Source: Chara braunii
Lineage: Eukaryota; Streptophyta; Charophyceae; Charales; Characeae
Reading direction: 5' to 3'
NCBI GenBank assembly: GCA_003427395.1
Contig: BFEA01000163.1
Coordinates: 2,303,442 to 2,367,441, forward strand
Length of the DNA: 64,000 nucleotides
Part shown: in pieces, positions 31,405-42,205 of the stretch
Numbering within the stretch: position 1 is the first letter of the stretch
Layout: the number at the start of each line of letters is the position of its first letter
Made by a program: the position numbers and the translations under genes
The notes under the pieces: generated by a model
The model's database searches: none
What the model was told of the DNA's origin: nothing
What the model saw: the letters and a program-made list of their open reading frames with translations, nothing else

Positions 31405-32800
31405 GTTATTATAACTTAGACACAGGAAAGGGGTAAAGGCCTCCCAAGCACATAAGAAGAGCTCTAAAGGTAAACCATCTATCCCCGAACATTTCCCCTT
31501 AGCCATTTGCTTAACAGCCGCATACAATTATTATGGTGAGAAGGGTGCGTCCAACAAGTCATTGCCTTCCCTTGAGATTGTAACCATCAATCTATCCTAA
31601 AAGGAAGATTCAAGGGAGAGGTTGGTGTTTGTTGAGTCAAAGGGTCTTCTTGCTGAAACTATATCCTGATAATAATCTTTAGCATATGAACACATCTCAC
31701 CCCTCTCCGAGGCCACCAGAGTCGTAAGGCTAAATGAATGGTTTAACTCTCTTATTACCGGCTTAGCCTGTTTCAGTAACAGACTTCTGAATGTGATCTT
31801 AGTCATCCTGTCATATCCAACTATCCCCTGATTTTTAGCCACTCAAGTCACTCCTCCTACCTTCCAACATCTAATCTTTCTAGAGTGGCTAAGTTTAGCT
31901 TCCTTCGTCCCGACCAATAATACTTTGTAAAGGGGTCACCCCTCATTTTTGCTTCAGCCTCCCTTACTGCAGTCTGTGTTTTTTTCTCTTCCCACACTCT
32001 ATTAGCTGATCTCATACTGCTGAACACTTCTAGTGCAGAAGTGACGATACTCAGACCAACCTCAACCCATGTTTCCTCCTGGTCGAATAATTCTTTCGCA
32101 TCCATCCAAGCCTTCATTTGTTTTTCCACCTATTATGGAATCCCTTTCTCCTTCAAATGATTAACATTTAATCGAAAGGGCGGGCGAGCCTTTTGGAACT
32201 ATTGTTGAGCTAGGATATTCATTCTTACTGGTTCATGCTCAGAAATGGATGCCACACCGCATGCATCTATCCCACATAGTGCCTCGAGCCAGAAAAAAAT
32301 CAACTTTTCTTTTTGGCCCCAGGGTCGTGTCGAAGGGCTGGGTCCAAACCATGTGTAACCATTCACGTCCGGGTTTAAACTCGAACATGTAGGGATTGAG
32401 AGTTAATTAAAGAACTCACTATTAGTGAGTCCTCTCTTAGAGGCGAGACATTAGGAGAGTCTAAACTGGGGTTCAAAATCGTATTCCAATCCCCCGTCAT
32501 AATGAGATTCTCCACGTCCGGTATCCATGATGGAAGTGCTGCAAAAAAGATAGTCATTTCTTTGTAATCCACTGATGCATAAATTGAGCACACAACCTAG
32601 TCCTCGTCTAAGTCGTCTTCAACTGCCATTTTGACCCATACTACTCTACCTTTGGGATCTACAAAGGAGTCAATTATTTCAATCTCCAAGTCCTTATTAA
32701 TAAGAATGGCCACAACCCCTCTAGACCCCTCTGCAGGGGCCCAAAACTGGGGGCCCTTGCACCGCCGTTGTACTTCTTCTATCTTGTCCAAAATTTACTT
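31405..32800 (-). pseudogene. LINE endonuclease and linker (second element)
   Basis: Minus strand: VQRRCKGPQFWAPAEGSRG and VVAILINKDLEIEI, a TAG at 32597-32599 (DED*VVCSIYASVDY; Gln plausible), then IMTGDWNTILNPSLDSPNV with the conserved GDWN. The linker includes KMRGDPFTKYYWSGRRKLN. The RT begins with KGKCSGIDGLPLELF and LCLSYNN, interrupted at the MITE target site. The SDH end of the endonuclease was not recognised. Confidence 0.7.
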
Positions 32801-32864
32801 AGTCTTCTGTAGACACGTCCCAATGTGAGCGTCCTATGAACGAAACCAATATGCAAGCCTGTCT

Positions 32865-33530
32865 CTGGGTTGCACGGCGTACGTGTACGTGGGTTGCCCG
32901 TACACACGTACACATATTCCTGTACGTGACATGTACTTCCGTACGTTAAAAAAAANNNNNNNNNNNNNNNNNNNNNNNNNNNNNNNNNNNNNNNNNNNNN
33001 NNNNNNNNNNNNNNNNNNNNNNNNNNNNNNNNNNNNNNNNNNNNNNNNNNNNNNNNNNNNNNNNNAAAAAAAAAAAAAAAAAAACCTAGGAAAAAAATAG
33101 AAAAAATAAAAACAAACTTTTGTAACAAATATATGTTATGCAGAAACATGATACAAACAACTTTTTCCTGGGAGACATCCCCGAATTCCCAATCAAACTC
33201 GAGTAAGAAATTAAAAACTAAAAAAAAGGTAATATTATCATAATAATTTTAAAACTATTTAAAAATAGTTTATTATTATTATTATTATTATTTTAAAGTT
33301 TTTTTTAAGGTTTTATTTTTAAATCAAGATTGGTTGGGAATTCGGGTATGACTCCCAGGCAAAAGTTGTTTGTATCATTATTCTGCACAACATACTATTT
33401 TTTTAAATGTTTTGGATTTTTTTTATTTATTTATTTTTTTCCCGTACGAGTATGCGCGACTTTGGGTTCGTATGCGTACGGTGGAATATGTACGCGTACG
33501 CACTACGTACGCGTACGATGTGCTACCCAG
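32865..33530. mobile_element. hAT-like MITE (copy 3, ~666 bp incl. gap)
   Basis: Perfect 8-bp target duplication GCCTGTCT at 32857-32864 and 33531-33538. Termini CTGGGTTGCAC and, inverted, CTGGGTAGCAC (10/11). The subterminal palindromes here are GTACG/CGTAC (CGTACGTGTACG, TACGCGTACG), not CGAAC. The interior contains the 110-N gap inside an A-run and shares the GACTCCCAGGCAAAAGTTG block with copies 2 and 4. Confidence 0.92.
32956..33065. other. Assembly gap (110 N)
   Basis: Run of N flanked by poly(A) on both sides; true length unknown. Confidence 0.99.
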
Positions 33531-33589
33531 GCCTGTCTTTTGTGTTTTTGTTATTCGTATCTTCCAAACCTCTGACATTCTAACTTAAA

Positions 33590-35870
33590 GCTCTAATCTT
33601 GTTGGGCAAGGCCATCAACTTGGTCCTTGCCGGCAGAGGTTTGGATGCGGGTTTCGACAACTACGCCTGTCTCGTCCTCAACATCTGGGTTGGTGGCCCA
33701 ATGCTGTAAGACTGGGCCCCTTGTGGCTAGCTGCTCCTGAGTTTTGTTCTGGTTCAACCAGTCCGCCACAAAGTTGGCGTTTAGGCTACTTCTCATTCTT
33801 ATCCTACTTAATAGCTCAATATCTGTCGTAAAAAAAAGTGTAATTGGCAGCCAGTGAGTATTAAGTTGAGATCATTGTTCCCTAGTGCCTTCAAGGGAGG
33901 TCAAGCTCAGGAAAGCCAGATGTAAAATCACTTTGTTCCGAGCTGATGTTTCCACAATATGTTTGCTCAGCTTTGGTTCTACCATAATTGAGACTGAACC
34001 CATACCTTTTAGAACCACAGACCGAGTTAGATTTACCATTTGCTCTTTAGTCGGTTGGATCATCACAGGGATGGACAAAATTTCAAGCACTTCATCTATT
34101 GCTTTTGTCGTTAAAATGCACAAGCCCAACTGTATGGATGTACAAATTAGAGGGATGAAGGACTCCTTCACTATTTTAATCACCCTGTATTAATTTTTTC
34201 TAAACAATGTTTTCATCGAACCAGAAAAGCTCAATTCTTCTTCCCTTCTCTTACCCCCCGCGGTCTTTTGTGTTCCTCTTGATGGCCCGATCCAGATTCT
34301 TCCTCCCTTTGCACGGACTCTTCCTCAAAAGGTTTGCGGAAATTGTCGGAACTGTCATCCATTTTGCTTTTCTTCGTTGGAACCGCCTGTGGAGGGGGAA
34401 ACTCGAGACCCCGGGGACCATCTTGAGATAGGTCATGTAACTTCCAACCATTCTTTCCCTTTCTCTTTGTGTTCTTATGTCCCCTTTTTATCATCGTATC
34501 TTTAACCTTAAATAAATGTTCCATCAATAACTCTCTTTGGGGAATCTTCGTTTTTCGTAGTTGAATCTCTCCCCATACCAAGCGGAGGATTTGAAAACTC
34601 CACTATCATTCCACCTTCGGTTTCAGATGGGGGAGGGAGGAGGTGCCCCAGGGTGCTCTTCTCCTTATCCCACACTCCCTTGAAGCCCAACACTGTTGAG
34701 TCGAGTTTATCAACCAGTTTTAACAGTTTTGCGGCAACATCATTTTGAGTAGCCTTACCTTCTCCTTTCACCTATAAGGCCTTGCCTACCTTCATCTTCT
34801 CCCCTACTCTGACCTCTCCTTTCTCTTTGTCTTCCTCTAAACTTTTTTTGTCTCTTTCCTCTTTCTCCTTTGTTGGGCGGCCGCCCGCTTTCTCATTTTC
34901 CCCCTTGTCTGTTTCTTCCCTATGTTTCATTTCTCCCTTCGAATTGTTTCCTTTCATGGTCGTATAGGTCTTCTTCCACTTCTGCTTCAATTTTTTACCA
35001 TGCAATTGTTTCAGGCACCTACTCTTGTCTTCACCTCACAAAGGAGGGGGCCTTTCCTTCGTTCCTTTCTCTCTTGCCCTTACCCTTTTTTTTTTCCTTC
35101 TTTTCCTTTCCTTCTTCCCTACCCTTGACTTCATTCTCTTTCCCTTTGACCACCTCCCTTTTCCCCTTGTCCCCTTCTCCACTTACCTCATCCCTTTTCT
35201 CCGTTCCTTTGACCTCCTCCCCTTTCCTTTTAACCTCCTCCCCTCTCCCCGCTCCTCCCTTCCCTTTATCTCCCATTCCCTTCACAACTCCATTCTTGTA
35301 ACTTGCTGTTTTGGAGCATTCCAAGTTCGAGTGGAAGAAACGACTGCTGAGGCTACACCAAGGCGAGTCGACGCCTGCTACTTCCAGTTCAACATATCCG
35401 TCTTCACCCAAATCCACGATCAACAGTTTTTTGTAGTTCAAACGGGCAGACGGGGTAAGGTCAAACCAGATAGACCACAAGTCTGGAGAGACTAGGTCAG
35501 CAAAGGCTTGAGACGTTCGCAAGATATTCCCGTATGCCTTCGTCACTGCCCCTCTAATATGAGGCAGTATCAAAATTGGAACTTGTAACACCCACACCTA
35601 GTAAAAATTGAAGCTCATGGCCTCATTCCATTCGAATAATTGGTTATCGGTCATCCATGGGCGAAACGTCACAAAGTATTTCTTTTTGTCAAATTCGATG
35701 CCTCACTTTCGCAAGTGTAATGCCTCCACGTGGATAGAGATATCCTTTGCCAAGAGGAACGATGCGACAGACAGTTCTTGTTTTTGTTTTGGGCCTACCT
35801 CCACTTCCGCAATTCACGTTTGCAAGTTAGTGTCGACTTTGGACAAAAAATCTAACACTACGTGACATAC
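33590..35870 (-). pseudogene. LINE ORF1 (gag-like, zinc-knuckle) remnant, second element
   Basis: Minus strand from about 35870: GPKQKQELSVASFLLAKDIS, FDKKKYFVTFRPWMTDNQLF, a TAG at 35598-35600, VWVLQVPILILPHI, AYGNILRTSQAFADLVSPDL and KKLLIVDLGEDGYVELEVAG. Then WCSLSSRFFHSNLEC, a CCHC knuckle whose second Cys is Ser. This is the plant LINE ORF1 plan (DUF4283-like domain plus knuckle). A Lys/Glu/Gly-rich tail follows to about 35031. Downstream Lys/Glu-rich and mixed frames (34771-33593) are probably the rest of ORF1, heavily decayed. Confidence 0.7.
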
Positions 35871-35927
35871 ACACAACCCTGTTCACGACCCTCCGATCGG
35901 AGGACATTTCTTTTTTTTTGTTTTATG

Positions 35928-36262
35928 CTACGTAGCATCGTATTCGTGCTCGGAGGTGAACTCGAACATGTTTGCCTAAACGCGAATGAGCGTCCAAAAC
36001 CCTCTGAACGCTAACATAAAAAATAAAAAATAAAAAACAAAAAATCTCATAAAAATCTGGAAAAACTATATGGCATGTAAAACAACCATACAAGCAACTT
36101 TTGCCTTGGAGTCATGTTCAAATTCTCAGTCAAAAGTGAGTTAATAAACAAAAACGGATTTTTTATTTTATTTTTTTACAAAAAAAAATGTTCACCTGAA
36201 CACGTTCGTGAGCTGTTCGCGCGAACGTGGAAGTGCGCGAGCACATTCGCCGTGCTACGCAG
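35928..36262. mobile_element. hAT-like MITE (copy 4, 335 bp)
   Basis: Perfect 8-bp target duplication GTTTTATG at 35920-35927 and 36263-36270. Termini CTACGTAGCAT and, inverted, CTGCGTAGCAC. Subterminal words CGAAC/GTTCG again, with GTTCGCGCGAAC. The interior matches copies 2 and 3 in reverse orientation. It sits 21 bp upstream of the second short conserved ATG exon (36284). Confidence 0.92.
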
Positions 36263-36283
36263 GTTTTATGTTTTTTTATTGTC

Positions 36284-36352
36284 ATGTCGGATGTATGGAA
36301 GGATAGCCCACCCGTTAAAGATGCGAGAATGAAACGGATGAAGGAATGTGGC
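36284..36352 (+). CDS. Short conserved first-exon-like ORF, copy 2
   Basis: Encodes MSDVWKDSPPVKDARMKRM then KECG, clearly related to the copy at 23709. Nucleotide identity is highest from TTGTCATG to GAGAATGAA. After GAATGTGGC the sequence becomes GTAACC, a possible splice donor. No domain known. Confidence 0.45.
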
Positions 36353-36511
36353 GTAACCTTTTTTTTTATCGTTTAACATGTTATTCGTTAAAACAGTACA
36401 TTCTTGTGTGTACTATTTTGAAACGAATATATGACACAATGTATAGTCTAGTGGTATTATAGATCCGGATACATCCGAAGCTGGAGTAAAATCAGCTTTG
36501 AGACGAGGAGC

Positions 36512-36722
36512 ACAGTCAATACATATATCTGCTGCGCTCCTCTCGTGGTTCGGATGTGTCCAGATGTGGAACACCACAGCAGAGTATATTACACTTTGTT
36601 ATATGCCTCTGAGTAAGTACATGTATCTGTTGCCTCAGTACATATATCTGTTGCGCTCCTCTCCTGGTTCGGATGTGTCAAGATGTGGAACACCACAACA
36701 GAGTTAGATATTACACTGTGTT
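36512..36722 (+). repeat. Tandem duplication, ~124-bp period
   Basis: ATATATCTG(C/T)TGCGCTCCTCTC ... GTGGAACACCACA occurs at about 36523-36580 and 36647-36704. Each unit carries a decayed form of the genome palindrome (TTCGGATGTGTC). Confidence 0.8.
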
Positions 36723-36869
36723 TTAACTTCACTTGGAGTTGAGCATCATACTCATCCGAATCCGAACAATATAATGACATGAACTCGAGTTTGTGAGGAG
36801 TACAACGAGTTGTGGCTCTTCACAGACTTAGAAGTGTGAGGACCAGAATGAATTGGAGTTCTGCACCGA

Positions 36870-37447
36870 TGACCGTGCACATTTGAAGGGCGAGAGAGAT
36901 AGAAGGAGAGAGAGAGACAATAAGAGCGACAGAGAGAGACACAGAAAGAGCGAGAGACAGAGTCTCGGAGAGACTGTACTTAATTTTTTCGAGACGCCGC
37001 ACAGGAGGCGCAGGGTCGAGCACACGCGTCGACCATCAGCCTCGCTTTTTAAAGCGTTTTAGATCATCGTTGTAGGAGAGCAGCAAGGTAATGTGAATTT
37101 CCAAGACAAGCGAAGTTCGGATGTATCGGAGATCACAAGAGATAGAAAGAGAGAGGAAGTCCGCAAGAAATGGTCGTGTACATTTGAAGAGCGAGAGATA
37201 TAGAAAGAGAGAGAGAGACAGAAAGAGCGAGAGACAGAGAGTCTCAAAGAGACTGTACTTAATTTTCTCGAGACGCCTCACAGGAGGCGCAGGGTCGAGC
37301 ACACGCGTAGATCATCAGCCTCGCTTTTAAAAGCATTTTAGATGATCGTTGTAGTAGAGCAGCTAGGCAATGTGAATTTCCAAGATAACCGAAGTTCGGA
37401 TGTATCCACAGGAGATAGACAGAGAGATGAAGTCCGCAAGAAATGAC
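36870..37447 (+). repeat. Tandem duplication, ~290-bp units, GA-rich
   Basis: The unit starting GTGCACATTTGAAGGGCGAG (36875) recurs at 37168 as GTGTACATTTGAAGAGCGAG. Both contain (GA)-rich stretches, GGAGGCGCAGGGTCGAGC, GTGAATTTCCAAGA, a palindrome variant TCGGATGTATC and GAAGTCCGCAAGAAATG. Two units, roughly 90% identical by eye. Confidence 0.85.
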
Positions 37448-37603
37448 AAAATAGCATGCCAGAGGGCTGAGAGATGGAAAAGACAAACACCGTATAATCA
37501 TCCACAACATTTCGTGTTACGGACGTATACCAAGTGTCAAACTAGTATACACCTTTCAGTTCGAAGCTTCCCCTGTGTTTTTTGGGACACAGTTCAAGAA
37601 GTA

Positions 37604-37610
<7 letters not shown>

Positions 37611-37665
<55 letters not shown>

Positions 37666-37695
37666 AACAGAGACAGAGACAGAGACAGGGACAGA
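37611..37695. repeat. (GA)n microsatellite with CAGA interruptions
   Basis: AG repeats with ACAGAG interruptions, decaying into ACAGAGACAGGGACAGAGAC. Confidence 0.9.
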
Positions 37696-37881
37696 GACGC
37701 ATGTTCGAGGAACACGTGAAAACCACAAGTGTAGTTGTACAAGAGCTGCAAGGTTTTCGTTAGGCGAGAGTAAGCCAAGTTCGGATGCATCCGAGATGAC
37801 AGGGGAGAGGGAGTCCGAAGCAAACAGCAAATGAGCACACTAGAGACAATTGTGGGTGTGGATGGGTGTGCGCGCGCGCGC

Positions 37882-37882
<1 letters not shown>

Positions 37883-37963
<81 letters not shown>

Positions 37964-37964
37964 N

Positions 37965-38048
<84 letters not shown>
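37883..38048. repeat. Long (GA)n microsatellite
   Basis: About 83 GA units with a single ambiguous base at 37964. Preceded by a (GC)n run at 37869-37880. Confidence 0.95.
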
Positions 38049-38159
38049 GAAGTTGAATCTTGAAATCCTTTTTTCGAAATTGAGGACCAATCACACAATG
38101 TTCATTTCTTCTTGAGTGCCAGCTCAATTCAGTTTGTCACTTTGTAGCACCAATCGGCG

Positions 38160-39135
38160 CGGAGGGCCAGATGGACCATCAGAAAGCACCCAGCGCGGAA
38201 GGCCAGACGGGCCATCAAATGTATAAAGAGGCCCTTGTGTTGTACTTTCGGGCCATCAAAAAGCACCCAGCGCGGAGGGCCACACAGACCATCAAATGTA
38301 TAAACAGGCCCTTGTGTTGTATTTCTTCTCTGTGATGCCTCAAAACGTTCAAAGTAAAAATGCATAGATGAGTGTAGACGACGGGGAAGGTTCGAGAGAG
38401 AGGCAGAAAAGCATAGAGGTAGTTGGAGTTTGGATGCATCCGAGTATCCGTGCAGAACATCACACCACACAAGACACAAAATGACGAAAGCGAGAAAGTC
38501 AATCACGAAACAGGCGCCCCAACAACGGGGACGTTCGTGAGAATTGAAAGCCATTGAGAAAGAACAATATTGTCGACGACAAACACGCCGGGGACATGAC
38601 AATTTCACCCGGAGATATCCTGGCAGTGACAGCCAGTTCTGCTCTGAACCAAACCGAGGACACCCACCAGTCTCTCACGGAAAAAATGAAAAGGAACAAA
38701 TTTCGGACCAGACGGGTCATCAAATGTATAAAGAGGCCCTTGTGTTGTATTTTCTTCTCTATAATGCCTCACAACATTCAAAGTGAAAATGCATAGATGA
38801 GTGTAGATGACGGGGAAGGTTCGAGAGAGAGGCAGAAAAGCATAGAGGCAGTTGGAGTTCGGATGCATCCGAGTATGCGGGCAGAACATCACACCACACA
38901 AGACACAAAATGACAAAAGCGAGAAAGTCAATCACGAAACAGGCGCCCCAACAACGGGGACGTTCATGAGAATTGAAAGCCAACGAGAAAGAACAATATC
39001 GTCGACGACAAACACGTCGGGGACATGACAATTTCACCCGGAGATATCCTGGCAGTGACAGCCAGTTCTGCTCTGAACCAAACCGAGAACACCCACCATT
39101 CTCTCACGGAAAAAATAAAAAGGAACAAATTTCGT
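38160..39135 (+). repeat. Tandem duplication, ~425-bp units
   Basis: CCATCAAATGTATAAA(C/G)AGGCCC marks the starts at about 38285 and 38710; a partial unit starts near 38212. Each full unit contains GGGGAAGGTTCGAGAGAGAGG, a (T/C)(T/C)GGATGCATCCGAG palindrome, CACACAAGACACAAAATGAC, CAACAACGGGGACG and the CCCGGAGATATCCTGGCAG block (motifs shortened). Upstream 38150-38290 has three copies of a 60-bp piece with AGCACCCAGCGCGGAGGGCC. Confidence 0.85.
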
Positions 39136-39208
39136 CCGGAGAAGAACGAAATGTTCTTCTTAGTCAACCCTGCTACACTACATGATCAGCAAAAAGATAG
39201 ACGCTTAC

Positions 39209-39908
39209 CTATCAACATCGCAAATCGCCAAAGCTAGTCTAGCTCTGATAGAGGAGATGTGTCTATGGGAAAAACCAAAAGGTGGACGCAAACCTCTCGC
39301 CAAACAGGAAGCGAACATCAACATGAACACCCCACAACTAGCCCCGTCGTGCTGCCGAGGGACACCTTAAACGCTGACCTCGCGAGCGAAGTGGTCGAGT
39401 GTGTGACTATCACTGGCGACACCTGCCACCGTGTTCAAAAATTTAACAGATTTATCTAAAAGTGAGGAGTAGAAGTCATCTTTGGATGACGAACACGAGA
39501 AAGAATCATAGATTTCCAAAACACGTCTAGCGAAGTCAATGGCCAAAAGGCTCCAGTGTTCGCTGTCCTTGTGCACTGGTGCCAAGACGAGGTCATGAGA
39601 CAGGAGGTCCACATCTTTAGCCCATCTGCTAAGAGCTGTCGGACCTCGCAGAAGCTATGTAGAGGCGAAGAAAGAGTTAAAGGTGTACGTCTTCTTGGTA
39701 GCAGCAGTCCGGCCGCAGTCGTCAAGCAGCATCGCCATGTAGAAATTGACGACCTCATCGTTGAGCTCCCCGGATCCATCCACGAGTGCGACGATGTCCT
39801 TGACGGATACTTGTAAATTGTGCGACGGCAAACGCACGACGGTGATTGTGAGCGGCAAACGGGAGCAGATAACGTCTTCAAGGACTGCTCTTCCATCTCG
39901 AGGAAACC
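39209..39908 (-). CDS. Ulp1-like cysteine protease (C48) exon
   Basis: Minus strand. The frame reads LPSHNLQVSVKDIVALVDG, ELNDEVVNFYMAMLLDD, KTYTFNSFFAST, LSRWAKDVDLLSHDLVLAP, SEHWSLLAIDFARRVLEIYD and RQHDGASCGVFMLMFAS. Catalytic residues: His (39558-39556), Asp of YDSF (39507-39505), Gln (39354-39352), Cys (39336-39334). The exon is bounded by TGATTAG before 39908 and a GTAAGC donor after 39209, both good splice signals. TAG at 39655 and TAA at 39367 lie in frame at Gln-compatible positions. The family removes SUMO-like modifiers. Copies are often carried by plant and algal transposons. Either a decayed copy or readthrough is needed. Confidence 0.85.
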
Positions 39909-39974
39909 CTAATCAACAAACACCCGCAGCACACAGCAAGCACAAAGGATGGGGCACTATGAGAAAATGTCGTC

Positions 39975-40342
39975 CTAGCGGCCATGGTCCGACGAACCGC
40001 TACTCTGTGGCCCGAAAAGTTCACGCGTAACGTCACCCCTACTTCTGGACCTTCCACACACAGTTGATTCTAAACTATCACTGTCCTTCTTTATATCCCT
40101 GCAAGCCTTGAGAAGGAATTCCTTGCAGTCTTTTTCGGCAACACCCGCTGCCTCTACAACGAGTCTAGCGCGAGGGCCCAATACGGGCACGACAACCCTT
40201 CTGGGAGGGCCCCAAGGTTTAGTGTCCCCAGGAAACGAATCAGTGACATTGCGACGACCAGTGCCTCCCGCAACCAGGACTGACAACCTGGCGAGGGCAG
40301 GAGGCTCTTGCGACATGTGTGTTTGTCCACGAGCTCGTCGAC
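39975..40342 (-). pseudogene. Exon of the same large gene, unknown domain
   Basis: Follows a good acceptor (TTTCTTGTACAG before 40342 on the minus strand). It reads RRARGQTHMSQEPPALARLS, GDTKPWGPPRRVVVPVLGPR and GVAEKDCKEFLLKACRDIKK, ending SSGSSDHGR and TAG. Arg/Gly/Pro-rich with one helical patch. Its partner upstream exon ends at a GTAAGC donor at 40548, 206 bp away. No domain recognised. Confidence 0.5.
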
Positions 40343-40548
40343 CTGTACAAGAAATAGCCACCCAGACAGTTCAGTAGGAGATCAACAACACAACTTCGCA
40401 AGAGCAACCAAGCAAACAGCACCTCACGAAGCACATCGTCACAATCCAGTTGGCGGCCGCCTACACACCTCCCCGAAATCGACGAAGCAAACAACACTTC
40501 ACGAACGGGATGACAAGCGGGAAGCAAGCAGAGGAAGTCAGTGCTTAC

Positions 40549-42205
40549 CAGGCTTAGCTTCCACGTCACTAGAGTCCACCGACGGCAGTCCCAGCACGAT
40601 TGGCGCCCCCGTGCGCGTCGACGCGGCGACGACGTGCTCCAAACCCACAGGGAAACTTGACAGGTTCGAGATGTCGGCGTCGATGACCGCAGACGGCATA
40701 AATTCATCCCCATCCCGATGGTGGAAATCCACCACGTCCGCGACGGGTAATTTTAGTGTGTTTGTCTCCGGACAAAGAGCGTCGACGTCCACAACATCGA
40801 CAGGTCGGGTTTTCTCCATCGCCACTGTGTCGTATTGTATTGTGCTCAAGGTCCCATGGATGTCCAACAACACCTCTCCCCCTCTTAACTTCTTGTCCTC
40901 GTGCGCTGTGTCTTTATCGTCGTCACTCAAATAGAGAAATCTATCTCCAACAGCGTCAGAGGACTTCTTCAGAACGCCCTCTCCCATCACCTCGTCGTGA
41001 AGGCCGGAGTACACGGGGTCGTCGTTTCCCGGCTGAACTGGTTGCTCCAACCCGACGTCGCTGAGTGTCGGATCAATCCGGTCGTCGGCGGAATCGTCCT
41101 TGTCCAAAGTCGTCAGAAGTCGACAACCCTCAACGCCTGCCAGTTGAAGTCCTTCGTCCGTGTGTCTCGGATGAATCCGAATTACGGTCGTCTCCAAAGC
41201 TGCATCAGGGAGGGACATGCTCACAGGGCCCTGGTTCAGATTCATCCGAGCCCCCGCAGTTTCCAACGCTGACGACGTGTCCGTTTTTACCGGAGAATCG
41301 CTTAAGACAGCTAACTCAGCGCGTACCGTCACTAGGCATTCAACACCAAATGTGCGGGGCTCGACATTGAAACTGGTCGCTAACTCAACCTCAGTCGGAC
41401 AACCTGCCTGCAGTTCCTTGTGGACTTCCATGCACAACATTACGGCGTCCTGACATCGATTGTCTGTCATGGCGGACACGTCCTCCTGGTTCAGATGAAT
41501 CCGAATTTCACCGCCAGGGTTTTCGAAAACCCGGACCACCCGTTCGAGTTTCGTAGACTGTTGTGCTCTCTCGACGGTACTAGCTTCCCGGTTCGGATTA
41601 ATCCGAACTTCCTTTTGAGGCGAAACTGAACTTGGGTCGAGCTTGTCGCTGCCGGATCCGTGGTATGTTGTCGTCTCGCTTCCCGGAAGGCACTGAGTTC
41701 CGGACGACAATGTCGTCTCCGAGATTCGGATTGATCCGAGACAATCCGCCAACCGTTTTTGGAGCTGAGCGAAGAAGGTTCCATTCTTTGCAATAACTGT
41801 CCCGCCAACCACATCGGTAAACTGTATTGCGCTGGTGGAGCTAATCACAGGGTCCTGCTCGAAAGGCCGCGCAACCCACCCAGGCCTGAAGGCGTTCCCC
41901 GTCTCCATTGAGGTGCTGCCTGTTACCGCCAAAACCCCACCGTCCTCGTCGCGGTCGACATCGGAACCCTGCTCGTCTCCTGTGTGATGCTTTGTCTTCT
42001 CTACGCTGCGAGGCTTTTTCTTCTCTCGGCTACCCTTTTTCCCCTTTCCGCCGCCCGCGTGCCCCGGAGACCACTGTTTCGTCGACCGCTGTTCACTTCT
42101 ACCTCCGGTACCTCGTTGCCCGCCGCCTTCACCATCCCCTTCGTCGTCCTTTCCGCGAGACTTGCGCTTCACAACTCCTGCCGGCGGGGTGACCTCAGGC
42201 AACTC
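40549..42205 (-). CDS. Long low-complexity exon with palindromes in frame
   Basis: A 554-codon minus-strand frame begins MPEVTPPAGVVKRKSRG and is Asp/Glu/Ser/Thr-rich. It continues without frame change from the preceding frame through a TAG at 42206. Repeated peptides VRINPN, IRIHLNQ, VIRIHPRH and ARMNLNQ are the translations of the 14-bp palindrome (copies at 41068, 41167, 41238, 41491, 41591 and 41726). The exon ends at GCCTG/GTAAGC (donor at 40548-40547), and the nominal stop TGA lies inside the intron. No known domain; probably a disordered linker between the methyltransferase-like and Ulp1 parts. Confidence 0.6.

Larger units (their letters stand above)
28656..35900 (-). mobile_element. 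Second degenerate LINE (plant-like), carrying hAT-like MITEs
   Basis: Minus strand: ORF1-like region (about 35.87-33.6 kb), a MITE, endonuclease remnant (32.8-32.37), linker, a second MITE inside the RT, RT blocks (31.15-30.1), C-terminal region (29.93-28.7) and two tail cores (28752-28775, 28656-28685). Many stops and frameshifts make it inactive. Its protein differs clearly from the first LINE, for example AIADD instead of FFADD. Confidence 0.8.

Noticed and set aside
34772-35301. Lys/Glu-rich and Ser/Phe/Pro-rich proteins on opposite strands
   Set aside because: They are the two readings of a purine/pyrimidine-biased stretch; only the minus-strand Lys/Glu tail of LINE ORF1 has a plausible origin.
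37850-38127. Arg-Glu or Leu-Ser repeat proteins
   Set aside because: Translations of the (GA)n microsatellite.
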